A stretch of DNA of 64,000 nt from Aphrocallistes beatrix (Eukaryota; Porifera; Hexactinellida; Sceptrulophora; Aphrocallistidae): contig OY725497.1 of assembly GCA_963281255.1 (NCBI GenBank), positions 4,580,968-4,644,967 of the forward strand, in the 5' to 3' direction. The notes beneath the pieces are model-generated. The model saw nothing but the letters and a program-made list of their open reading frames with translations, was not told the origin of the DNA and made no database searches. Made by a program: the position numbers and the translations under genes. How positions within the stretch are numbered: the first letter of the stretch is position 1; the number at the start of each line of letters is the position of its first letter. This document shows positions 32,501 through 42,905 of the stretch, in pieces.

Positions 32501-33616
32501 GATTCAAGCCATGAAAAAAAAGGTTCGAGGATTTCTTCAAGCGTTGGATCGAGACACAAAGCCACTGGCAGGGTGGATGGTGGGACAGAAGGGACACATG
32601 GAGAGGGAAGGGGGATCAATAATGGCAGGACAAGGGGTACTAGGTCCAGCGAAGATACGCTAGCGGTAGATAGGAATGTTGACAGCGATATTTCAACCGC
32701 GCGGAAACTAAATTCATCTGGAAAAGGCAATGGAGAAGAGAGTGAGTTAGTACATGGAGATGTGTGTGATGGTGATTGCATGAAGGATACACATATAATG
32801 CAAGATGAAGGGAGGGAAAGGGGTAGTGACAAAATAAGAGATATCAGAACTAACTCGTCTTATGGTTCTAATTCCAATGGAGCAGGGGCGTATCTAGGGA
32901 AGAGTGGTGAGGTAGGTGGGTTTAAGGGTGATAAACTGGGGTCAGGAAAGGGAAAGAAAGATAGGAGAGTGAAATCTGACAGAGGTGTGAATGGTTCTGA
33001 CACTGTGTCGGATTCAGAAAGTAGTGGCGAGGAAACGAGTGGCACGTCTGGTCGGAAGAAAAGATCCCACAGGAGGCGTGAAAAAGTGGAGGAGGGTGAA
33101 ATTGGGGGAGTGTTAGATGGCACGGACGGAGACGGGGTGGGAGTGTCTATAAATAGAAACAGAGCGAGGAATGGAGTGAGTAAAGATGGCGCAAATGTGT
33201 CAGAAAGTGTCGCGCTGGGAGCAGACACAATTTCAGAAGAGCAGTTGCGGGCTGAAGGGAGTGAAGCTAGCAAGAGAGCGGAGGAGGATAGGAACAGAGA
33301 GATGAGTGGTGGGTTCTCTCACAGGGATGTGTCGAGTGAGTGGGAGAGAGTGGCGTCGAGGGATAGGAAAGTGTCTCACAACGTGGCAGAGGGCGTGGAT
33401 GGGGGGGACAGAGACAACCATATAGAGAGGAGGGGTGTCCTTGCTTCAGCTGGTCCCTATAGACAGACAGAGGGGACAGAAAGAGATCTCCGTTCCCCTT
33501 CCCAGATTCTGTCCGGCCTCCTGAACAAACGTCCCTCCACCGCGAATGCAAGTCTACATTCACAGTTCGGTTTTGCGGTGTCGAATCCTTACACTTTCTC
33601 CTATTACAATTCGTAA
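29558..33616 (+). CDS. unrecognised 500-residue protein with long hydrophilic low-complexity tail
   Basis: Four exons, 29558-29569, 29631-29762, 29996-30120 and 32383-33616, are joined by GT-AG introns (the first is only 61 bp). The total of 1503 bases divides by three. Residues 1-48 hold an acidic coiled helix (EELSQEELDKLVADEVESLREKK). Residues 49-90 hold a compact block with HPDWVKGEVMIPDFHCARC and more Cys (DEPCEEE), possibly a small metal-binding motif. Residues 91-499, one exon, are Gly/Ser/Arg/Glu/Asp-rich, predicted disordered, with RRKRSHRRR-like basic clusters. The last about 50 residues (LRSPSQILSGLLNKRP ... NPYTFSYYNS) look ordered. I do not recognise the family. The exact phase fit of all exons is the main support. 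Confidence 0.6.
30121..32382. other. intron 3 of the 29.6 kb gene; repeats
   Basis: A (GTTT)n run at about 30350-30380. A repeat at 30845-31030 is shared with 45395-45750. A perfect 34-bp palindrome lies at 32190-32223. Near 31950-32040 two copies of a GGTCCGGCCAAAAACCGGACC-type sequence occur in tandem. No independent gene is supported. Confidence 0.5.
30845..31030 (+). repeat. dispersed repeat 'CGCTCCTAGATAAT', copy 1
   Basis: It is collinear with 45395-45750: CAGCCCTCCAGATA, CCCATAAATTTT, ATAAATAACAT, GGTAAATTG, TTTCACGCTCCTAAACACTT and GCGCTCCTAGATAATTCC. This copy lacks the MITE found in the other, so it shows the empty site. Confidence 0.75.
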
Positions 33617-34330
33617 ATTCCACTCTCCACTTAGCATCACCAAGGACTAGATTGACTGATTTGCACCTCTCACTTCTATACTTTCTATTCTATTTTTATA
33701 TTTCTTACTGCATGTGATATAATTAGTATTTATATGCGGTGTATGTGAGTATTTCTAGAAGATTCTAAATTTAGCACTATGGTTTGGTCCATAAGTTCTA
33801 TTTAATTACATTGTTTATACAATGGAGTCTCCCAAAGCGGACAACTCCTCTACAACGGACAAACCTCCGTGGAATGTATATACTTCTGTAATAGTTAAGC
33901 ACTCTTCGAGAAGTGGACATCTCTCTAACGGACATGAATGTCCCCAATGTGTCCGTTATTCGGAAACTCGACTTGTTTATTTTCAATTTTATTTGCTTTA
34001 ATAACTCATCCTTTTAGTCTCACAAATGGAAGACGTTAAGTATGAATGTACCAGGGATACGTTCAACGAGAATAAGGTCTTACACTCATAAATTCGTTAA
34101 GGGAATCGATTCTAGATTTGTTTACTTTCAATTGTAAACAAGAATTCTAATACACAAGCTTCTGCTGACTACGAACGATTGAATTAAAACGAATTAGAAA
34201 CATTTTTCAATCAAATTTACTCAATAATTAATCTGACCTATCTAGCTAAGGAGGTATATTAGCATCTATAAATAGAATCATCAGCTGATGGAGCAAGCAT
34301 ATCTAAGTACCGAGCAAGTAGTTAGGGGTG
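33617..34330. other. intergenic between convergent genes
   Basis: At about 33818-33975 lies a degenerate pogo-like MITE (TACAATGGAGTCTCCCAAAGCGGAC ... GTGTCCGTTATTC). Otherwise the AT-rich sequence shows no gene. Two convergent genes end on either side. Confidence 0.5.
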
Positions 34331-37300
34331 TTATACGGACGAATTCCGATCTTCCTCCTCCGCATCGAAGAGAGTAGCGCGAGAAGAAGCCAAGTCCCGC
34401 TTTTCATCGACAGGAACTGTCCTCATCCTAGAAATGGTCTGTTTCATCTGTTCGAGAGCAGTTTGCTGCTGAGTCAGCAATATCTTCACTTCTGTCAGTT
34501 TGTCGAAATTATCTATAAATAGAATTCAATGAATTCTAAGCGACAGAGGAACACTTCAATTCATTATTTTAAAACCAAACGAAAGTACCAATATTTCAAA
34601 ATAGAATTTTCGTTTCTGACAACTGGATACAGTTATCTACTTTCAAGCTAACTTCCTTCACACACTGGGATTCATTCCATGTTTCTACTCCCTTAATTCT
34701 CAAATTCACACCTCTCTACCCTATAAATAGCTACCTTCTTGATACTCCTTCCATTGGTTGCTTTTCATCACGATCTCTCCGAGGTAGCCGTATTTGCCCA
34801 GAGTTGTCCCCAGCCCTCTCCCCAGGATCTTGACAACGAACTTGAGTCGATAGTATGAGACGATTCTCTGGGACTTCGCTTTCGCAGCTGAATAGGTGTC
34901 AGTGACCTAGAGGTGTTAAGTGGTTAAGTGGCGTTAGAACCCTTTTTGGAGATAAGAACTAACAGCTAATGAGGATTTGAAGTGGTTTAATTGGTCTCCA
35001 TGGCAACAGGTTAAGTATTTAAAAGTTTCCTGAGATAATATACAACAAATTATTCCATTAGTTGTGATACGTGAATGCCTAGCAACGTACCTGTGCAATA
35101 AATATGTTCAGGAGCACGACGATAACGAGAGTGAGAGTGACTAGATAAATAGTACAGTCCAGCCAGTTTAGACGGTTGAACAAGAAATTCCCATCCAACA
35201 CATTCTCTCCTTGCAATAGCAACCGCATGAACAAAAGGAATGCCCAGTAGAGCTCGTTGTACTGGCCAAGTCCTTCATCGCCTGTGATCTCTAGGATTGT
35301 CATGTTGGACTTTGGTAGGTTGGGACCGAATGGCGCCCTGATGGCGATGAAGAACGCCTCCGCGCCTACTAGGATTATGGTCCCAGAGACCAACACGAAT
35401 TTGGGCACATCTTTGATTATGATTAGCGTGATGGTGTGGACGTAGGTACCGAAGCCTGGCAGGAGACGCAGGACTTTAATGAAACGTAGGAAGTGGATCA
35501 CAACCGCCAAAGCACCGAACACCCACTGGAAGGAAATGTCAGCCAATCTCATTGGTAGGATCAGGAAGAGGAGAAGTAGCCCGATAATATCGAAATAGTT
35601 GTATGGGTCCTTTATATATATCCCAACCACTTCCTTCGCGATCGTCGCTATTGAGTTTTCGACGTCTCGATTTTTCTCGGCGGATTTTACCAATATTTTT
35701 TGATAAACTTGTCTCGATTCGCCGACAACTTCAAATATTTCCAGCAGCACTGAAAGAACCCAGAACACTGCCACCACGATTTCGAAAATGGCCCTGATTA
35801 TGTCCCCAGTGGTCGAGTAGATGAGTGGATGAGTTGTCACAGCCGCCGTAGTCAAGATGTAGAACAGACAAAATAAGAAAACGATGAAATACAGGATTTC
35901 CACCCAGAGGTAGTAGTTCCCTACCCTGCTCATCTTCTTATCCACAACAACACGAACGGTTGGATGGTATGCTAGATCGTGATCTTCTGTTTCACCTAAC
36001 ATCTGTAGTGCCACGCCTCCAATCGAACTGAATTCTTTGTCCAAAGGTGTGTTGCCATGCGAGTCATTCTCAAGATAGAAGGAGCGGACTATCACTAAAA
36101 ACAAACTAGACTAAACACCATCCATGGTCCATGGTGTGTGTAACCATTCCTTTCAGATATTAAAGTAACAGAACGGGGACGTTGCATTAGTTCGAATTTT
36201 GATGTTGTCATTAGTTCGAATGAATTTTCAAGGTACTGTCATTGAGTGGCATTTTGGAAGAAATATTTATGAGAACTGAGGGGAAAGCAGATTTACTTTA
36301 GAGAATAGTAGAAAATTGAGGATGAAAAGGCATTTCTGAACGAAGGGGGTAGCTGAGTGCTATTATAGAGAGCTATTTATAAGAACTGAGGGAAAAGCAG
36401 CATTTTCTGCTGAGAATATGAGAAATTGGAGAAACTTTTAACAATTGTATTAGATGAAATTCGTACCTCAAAAGTATGTTGTTAACTTCGGTGTTAGCAA
36501 CACTACTAAATGACAACATCAAAATTCGAACTAATGCATGCGCTTCAACAGAACCAAACTCACCTTTTCTTGCTTTCAGCGTTGGGATTCTGTTGAGCAG
36601 ACATATGATCGACTTCTTCAGATGGAGCTTATTGTACTTTCTCAGTAAATTATGCAGCTGTTTCAGGGCATTAGATTCTGACTCCTCTTTCAGCATTCCT
36701 GACAACACTTGGTCAAACACCTGTTCGTCTTGGATGGTGGTCTCGTTTACTTCCAGAGCATAGTCCAGTGCGTTCTTGCCCTGTTTGTCCCGAGTGAAGA
36801 TAGAAGCTCCAGACTCAATCAGCACCTAAACGCACTCATTCTTATCCATGGTTCAATTCTATGTTTCACGTACTGAGTTCCAACGTTGATTCTTAAGATA
36901 TCACCATGACAACGCATCCATTGTTGTATTTAATTAAAACTCAGCAATGTACTTTATTTCGCTAAGTCATTTTGGGCGGGAAAACCTTAGAAATGTGGGG
37001 TCCATGCTATAAATAGAATGGACCCCAGGTTAATCTCAATTAGCACCGGAATAGATTCTATTTATAGTAACGCACCGTGCAAAATAACCCAGAAATGTGT
37101 TAGAAACGCTTTGATTATCAACGAAATTCAATTCAACGTACGTTGCATCCTACTGAACCTGACAGTATAATCATACCATATATGGTATGATGTAGAGATG
37201 TGCGCTTAATAAGAGAACAGAGTTAGACTCACTTTGATTGTGTTGGAGAATCCGTTTCTGGTTGCCGCGATCAAAGGTGTTTCTCCTGTGATGTCAGTCT

Positions 37301-39946
37301 CCTCGATGTTCTCTCCTGCGGACACGAGCACTGGCACGATGGTACTCCACCCCTCCTCTGCCGCCGTGAACAGTGCAGTCCTCCCTACACGACATACCAG
37401 CTGAGTTCCATAGCAACCACTTCGGGCTTATGGAATGTTTATAGCAACATATGGAATCTTAATATTGATCTTTTGAGCTGAGCAGTCAGAATTTTGAAAG
37501 TTAGAATTTTATCGATTGCCACAGATTGGAATCGTTTTTTAGTTGCTATACACAAGCAACAAAGCTGCATTCAAATGCAAGGAAATAGAACTGTTCTATT
37601 TCCTTGCAGCATATTGCATTGTGTATGGTGACATTAGAATCTATGTGTTGCCTAAAAACCGGACCAATTTTCAAATTATTCTGGACTAAAAGTCCGGAAT
37701 CGAACTATTCCCTACTAAACCCATTCAAGCCACCCACTAGTTGTGTCTTCTCTAAATTGCGACAACTTCAAATTCTAACCAATGCAGCGTCCCTAAATCT
37801 ATTCACTGAATAGCCAATCAGATTCCCGGGATCTTTCTCACCTCTTTTGTCCTTCCAATGCAAAGCGTTTCCTCCCTTCACCAAACTATGCACGATCTCC
37901 AGTGGCACCCCATTGGCCACCGCCACGTGGAGGCAGGTCAAGCCATCTGCGTTCTGAATCTCCGGGCGGGCGCCATACTTCAGCAGCAGTGTCACGGCAC
38001 CAGGATGGCCTAGAGGGTTCAACTATAAATAGAATGGTTGTACTATAAATAGAAGGTTGTACTATAAATAGAATGGCTGTTCTATAAATAGCCAATTCTT
38101 ATCATCACCATTGGCAGCGGCTAGATGGAGCGGCGTGTTGTGCACTACTATCACGCCCTCGTAGTCGTTGTAGATCTTGGTCTGGATGTTGACGTCGAGG
38201 TCTGGGTATTCCAGGAGTAGGTTCAGCTGATCGTTCCTTCCCTCCTCGGCGGCCTGATGGATCGGGGTGCTCCAGCTCGAGAGGATACTACTCATGTCTC
38301 GGACGTCGAAAGCGGACATTTTTATTGAGCGGGCATTGCTCATAACACTGGAGACACTCTCCAGACTTTCGTGGTGTGGCGGTTTCTGTCCAAGGCGATA
38401 CGGCGTGTAAGGTTGCTCTGACATCTAAAAACAGCCTTCATTAAACTCCTGTCTTGAATCAGTGGAGATTAGCTGTACTTGAAAATGTTTCTAATCAGAA
38501 CCAATGTGTATCCCACATCATTGAGTTAGCTATTGCAATAGTATTAAACCTATCCTCGTTGTAAGATTTATAAATGTGACAGAAAGCCAGATAATTGATT
38601 GGCTGCCAAGAGTCAATCAAACGCTGATTGGCCAAGTATGAAAGTGCCATTTTGAAAATGTTCAAAAATCGCTTTGAAACCTAAAAATTGTCACTCAATT
38701 TTCACCATACCAACCAATCAGATTTCAAGTTTAGGGAATCATTGTGTGATCCCTATTAGTCAATAAAATCAAAGCCAAGTGTAATGTTATATCCATGGAT
38801 TCTGATTGGTTTTAACCCTTAAATGGCGCTAGATTTTTGTTAACTCATTTCCGGTTAAGTCATTTTGGGCGGGGAAACCTTAGAAGTGTGGGTGGGGTCT
38901 TTGCTATAAATAGAAATGGCCCCAGGTAATTTAAGGGTTATTAATACGTTTTGACACCTTTTGTGAAAATGTGTGAAAATTTATCAGAATTTGGACTTCC
39001 GGTTCAAATATCCACCATATACGGAATATTTGGCCCAAATTTGGTCCAATATAATTTCCAGGAGCGAGCAGACATACCCGATCATGACATAAGACATCTC
39101 CATACTAGGAGCTGCACTAAAACCAACATGGCTAACAAAGCAGATTCTCTTTGTATAGAATTAACATTGTTCTTGCACGTGGGGCAGTGTATAGTAAAGT
39201 GACTTTAAAATTGCACAATGCACAAAAGTTTACGTTCAAATTATCACATACAGGCTCTAATGCATCATTGTGTTCCTCTGAATAGGATCTGATTTCCTAT
39301 ACGAGCACATTCCTAATGGTTTCCATGTATTCAGTTATTAAGAGATGTAATTAAGGTTTGAATGCCCTCATTTACATTCCAATGGAACTTTCTTGTAGCT
39401 ATTGTACAGATTTAAAATGTATTCCCAAAGCTTTCTCTGCAAAATCAAAATCACCTCAATTAAGTCATAATTGTGGGCATTGATAACCACTTGTTTACGG
39501 AGTGGCATCGAATCTAGAAATTGATTGGTCAGCACTTCTGATGCTATTCATATCACCGAATTTATTATTTTATAATTGCAATGTTATTGAACCATGAAAC
39601 ACTCAGATGTCACTAATGGTTGGGAATGTTGAGTGCTTGTTCTATTTTAATCAGAGAATTTCAACCCTAATTTCTCTAGATCTATCATTGTCTATTTATA
39701 TCCAATCGAGAGTTCGCTAATTCTGTCCAAATAAGATAGATTTTTAAAACTCACTCTTTTCAAGTGTTTCCTTTTCTTCTCTTCCTCCTTCTCATGATCG
39801 AGGTGCAGCTTTATCTTGGGATGATGGTGGGGGTGGGGAGGAAACGGACTCGCTGGTCCGCTGTAAGGAACATTTTCTGATCCGGGATTAATGAAGAGAC
39901 CCTCTTTGTCTTTAAAAAATTCCTTTTCTCTTTCATGTCGAGCCAT
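34331..39946 (-). CDS. TRP channel with N-terminal ankyrin repeats (TRPV/TRPA-like)
   Basis: Exons on the minus strand are 39755-39946, 38109-38424, 37842-38009, 37233-37384, 36564-36825, 35091-36094, 34734-34906 and a last exon near 34331-34512. The product is about 815 residues. The Asp/His/Lys-rich N-terminus is followed by four to five ankyrin repeats (HNTPLHLAAANG, DGLTCLHVAVANG, GRTALFTAAEEG, GETPLIAATRNG, GKNALDYALE). A linker leads to six membrane segments in the 1-kb exon. S6 runs into LLNIFIAQVTDTYS, the TRP signature. The C-terminal exon is a coiled coil (KLTEVKILLTQQQTALEQMK). The first seven exons join perfectly. The last junction is off by one base (exon 7 ends phase 2; the coding frame of exon 8 needs phase 1), so the end is unresolved. 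The first exon join assumes phase-0 splicing onto the ATG at 38424, which could itself be an alternative start. Size fits TRPV-type better than TRPA1. Confidence 0.85.
36955..37035 (+). repeat. GGGCGGG/CTATAAATAG cassette, copy C
   Basis: AAGTCATTTTGGGCGGGAAA, then GGGGTCCAT, GCTATAAATAGA and ATGGACCCC: a perfect 9-bp hairpin stem around the decamer. It lies in an intron of the TRP gene, opposite to the gene's strand. Confidence 0.85.
38023..38091. repeat. four tandem CTATAAATAG decamers
   Basis: CTATAAATAG occurs at 38023, 38043, 38062 and 38082 (spacing 19-20). Together they make up most of a 99-bp intron (38010-38108) of the TRP gene. Read on the gene strand each is CTATTTATAG, a perfect MEF2-type site and also an acceptor-like sequence. 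Confidence 0.9.
38690..39065 (+). repeat. dispersed repeat 'CCAATCAGATTTCAAG', copy 2 (interrupted by the cassette)
   Basis: Same order of landmarks as 10850-11085 but split by 38816-38937. It lies in the first intron of the TRP gene. Confidence 0.8.
38816..38937 (+). mobile_element. GGGCGGG/CTATAAATAG cassette, copy B, complete with inverted ends
   Basis: A 122-bp unit begins CCCTTAAATGGCGC and ends ATTTAAGGG. TTAA precedes it, and TTATTAA follows. It interrupts the CCAATCAGATTTCAAG repeat at a point where the other two copies of that repeat are continuous. TTAA target and CCCT ends suggest a piggyBac-type MITE (inference). The interior has TTTTGGGCGGGGAAACC and GGGGTC ... GCTATAAATAGA ... 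GGCCCC. Confidence 0.8.
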
Positions 39947-40262
39947 ACTGTTCCTCCTAAAAAATTTAACGAATTATTCTTTTGGAGTATGAGTTGTATT
40001 TTTGTTGATGAAAAAATATAAATCTTATTTTATTTAGCTTTTGTTGATTTGTGAGTGATTTTTCAAACCTAAAAATACTGAAATTTAATTGCTCATCTTC
40101 CAACTGTTAAAATAATTTAGTGTATAATTCTATTGGGCGATTTATTGCAGATTATCTATGCAGCTGTGAGCCTAAAATAGATTAACATTCTAAAAATAAC
40201 TTACAAAATATATCTGTTGTCTTATTTCCGTAATATCAACTAATTTTAAAATTAGAATTATA

Positions 40263-40297
<35 letters not shown>

Positions 40298-41264
40298 GTG
40301 ATTATACTTTTCACGAATTAAGTTCTTTACAAAACAATCAAAACGTATTCCAAAGTTTAATAGAAGCATTGAATTAGTACAGAATCGTTAAAAGACGGAA
40401 TAAACTGAATGAATTAAGCAATCAAGATTCATATTCAAACCATTCTTACAGGATTTCTATCCTTTTTAGTTAGAAAATAATAACCAAATACAGTGGATGC
40501 CGGTTATAAGAACACCGTTGGGAACTGCATAGAATGTTCTTATAACCGGCATAAATTATGTGGGGTATATGTCAACCATTTCCTAGTAGAATGTTCTTAT
40601 AACCGGTGTTCTTATATCCGTAATCTACTGTACTGATATTTGGTTCAGCGAATAGTCTAGTTTTCAAACTTCGTAAAATTAATATTGCGAGTTAACTAAA
40701 AATAGAAATCTGGACTGGAATTAGTAGCAAACGCATCCATGGTTTGAAACCGGATAAAAAGTCAATTACGCAGGTAAATATGAACTAACCATCCTATAAT
40801 ATGAACTCACCATCCTATAATGTGTGTATTTTGGAGGTGGTTTCACTTGTATTGACATTGAACTACAAAACAAAGTAAAATCAAAACAAATAAAATTTCA
40901 GATAATGTTACAAACTCCACTTTCTTACCTCAAAATAAACCGTAATAGAATAATTAACATCGCCAAATGTATCGAGAGAGTTAGCCAATCAGCGATGTCG
41001 TGAGAACACCCATGAAAACAGGATCACACCATGGATATTTCAAGCTAATATTAAAATACGTAAATCGCTTAAACTGACTGGGGCAAACTTTCATTCTTGT
41101 AACAATTGTCACAACAGAAAACTGCCTGAGATATCGCAGAGAGAGGAACGCAATAGTAATACAGTGCTAGATACAAAATGGGTGCAATTTGCCTATTTCA
41201 GTATTAATGCATTATTAAGACATGAAATCAGATAATTCCAATGTGTCTAGTTGGTTGCTAAGTC
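39947..41264. other. region between TRP start and CLK end
   Basis: It contains an (AT)n microsatellite at 40265-40296 and a MITE at 40491-40630. A possible 3' splice site (TTTTTTTAG) 15 bases before the TRP ATG suggests a non-coding first exon further upstream, not located. The 3' UTR of the kinase gene fills the right part. Confidence 0.5.
40491..40630. mobile_element. MITE, 'CAGTGGATGCCGGTTATAAG' family
   Basis: A 140-bp element with TA on both sides. Its inverted arms include GGTTATAAGAACACCG and the reverse-complement CGGTGTTCTTATA. GTTCTTATAACCGG occurs twice inside. Pogo-like ends. Confidence 0.85.
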
Positions 41265-42905
41265 TCAGTCAAGATCAGAGAAGTAAGGAGCCTCGTTCTT
41301 ACGGCAGTCACTCCTGAGGGCAGAAGGCAAGGGGCTGAAGAATGGATGCTGGATAGCTTCACTGGCGCTGAGACGTTTGTCGGGGAGATACTCCAACAAT
41401 CTGGCCACCAGATCGAAGAGCAAATCCTCCTCGTGCGATTTCCCCATCTGATACCGCTTCAGATTGTAGCAGTGCTCCCTCACGTACTTCCCTTCACTCG
41501 ATCTGTCGTCCCACTCAACACGACCCCGGTAGAAGTATTTCTCCTTGCGAGTCGACTCAATCATTCTGCGAGGAAATGGACCAAGGATGCGTTCCATCAT
41601 GGCGAGGTGTTCTCTGTTGTCGTGGGTTTGGAAGAGAGTATGGCCGCGATACAGTTCGAAGATGATCGTACCTATGCTCCACATGTCGCATGGGTGGGAC
41701 CACCCAAGCTCCAGCAACACCTTTGAAAGACAAACATTATGATCTATTAATAGCTTCAATCTTTTTATTAGCATATTTTGTTGTAAAAAGAGAATTTTGT
41801 CCTATAAAGTTTTATAATTAAACCAACGGTTGAATTTCAGAGATTGTAGCTAAATTTAGAAGTGGAACACGAAATATATTTAGTTTAAAGTGGGCCATCA
41901 TTATTATATATTATTAATGTATACAAAAGAAGTGGCAGAGTTAAACGGTCCACTTACCTCAGGCCCACGATAGTGTCGCGTGGACACAATGGTGCTATGG
42001 TGCTCCTCATCATGAGTTGCAGACCCGAAGTCTATAAGTTTGATGTTAGTGCTTTTGAGGATGTTAACTGTCCGCTTACTCCGCTTACTGAACCGCTCAA
42101 GACAATCCGAACTCTCGAACATAACATTCTCGGGTTTCAGGTCTGTGTGAGTGAATCGCTGTTCGTGTAAGAACTTCACGGATTTTATCAGTTGGAACGA
42201 AATCTCGCGGACCTGTTCAAGTGGGTAAGGTTCATAGTCGTTGTCTTTCAAGAAATCGAAGACACTCAGTCCTAGCAACTCAAACACGATACAAATATGT
42301 CCGTTGTGGTCGAACCAGTCTAGCATTCGTACACAGAGTCTCTTTCCCTCGGCGCTGGATTTAGAGATGGACTCCAAAATCCGGATTTCGATCTTGGCCG
42401 AGTAGCGGTACTTGTCCACGTTCTTGATTATCTTCACGGCTGATTTATCTCCGTTGTATTTGTGTCGACAGTGTGCCACTTTTCCAAACGTCCCTTCACC
42501 GAGTGTCCCGATTATGATGTACCTCGACCCCAGGATGTCCCCCGGGTGGTATATCAAGTGTCCCTCCTTGTCGTCTTGGGTGGGCCCTTCCACCTTCTGG
42601 GATCGCTGTTTCCGCTTTCTCCGATCGCCGCCACTCTTTTCTCGCTGTCTGGAGCGCTCGATTGTGTCGCTGTGTCGCTTCTGTCTGCGGTGGCGGTGGC
42701 TGCTGCCAGTGGTTTCGCGGTAGGTGGTGTGCGGGCTTTGGTGCTGTGTCGAGGTTTTCCGGTGGCTCCAGTGCTGATTCTCCGGACTGTGTGATCGCCC
42801 GCTCCGACTTCGAGATCGGAATTCGGGGTAGGAGGGAGGACAGACCTTGTCTCTGTTCTCTCGGAAGAAATGCGTTCGGAAATCGCTTCTTCCTGGCCCT
42901 TCCAT
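41265..42905 (-). CDS. CLK: CDC2-like (LAMMER) dual-specificity kinase
   Basis: Two exons, 41958-42905 and 41265-41720 (GT-AG, phase 0), give 467 residues. CLK kinases phosphorylate SR splicing factors in the nucleus. The N-terminus (1-120) is rich in Arg/Ser/His dipeptides, as in the family. The kinase domain starts at about 126, with glycine loop [13 protein letters not shown]-type Lys in SAVKII, and the LAMMER-specific catalytic loop [11 protein letters not shown] in place of HRD. DFG (LIDFGSA) follows, then the signature [12 protein letters not shown] at 353-364. The APE motif reads GPE (RHYRGPEV), a small deviation. The chosen ATG is the first in frame; upstream codons use TTG only. The length fits CLK1-4 (about 480-500). 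Confidence 0.96.

Noticed and set aside
32374-32832. 152-codon minus-strand frame
   Set aside because: It is the antisense of a purine-rich coding exon, giving a Ser/Pro/Leu-rich artefact.
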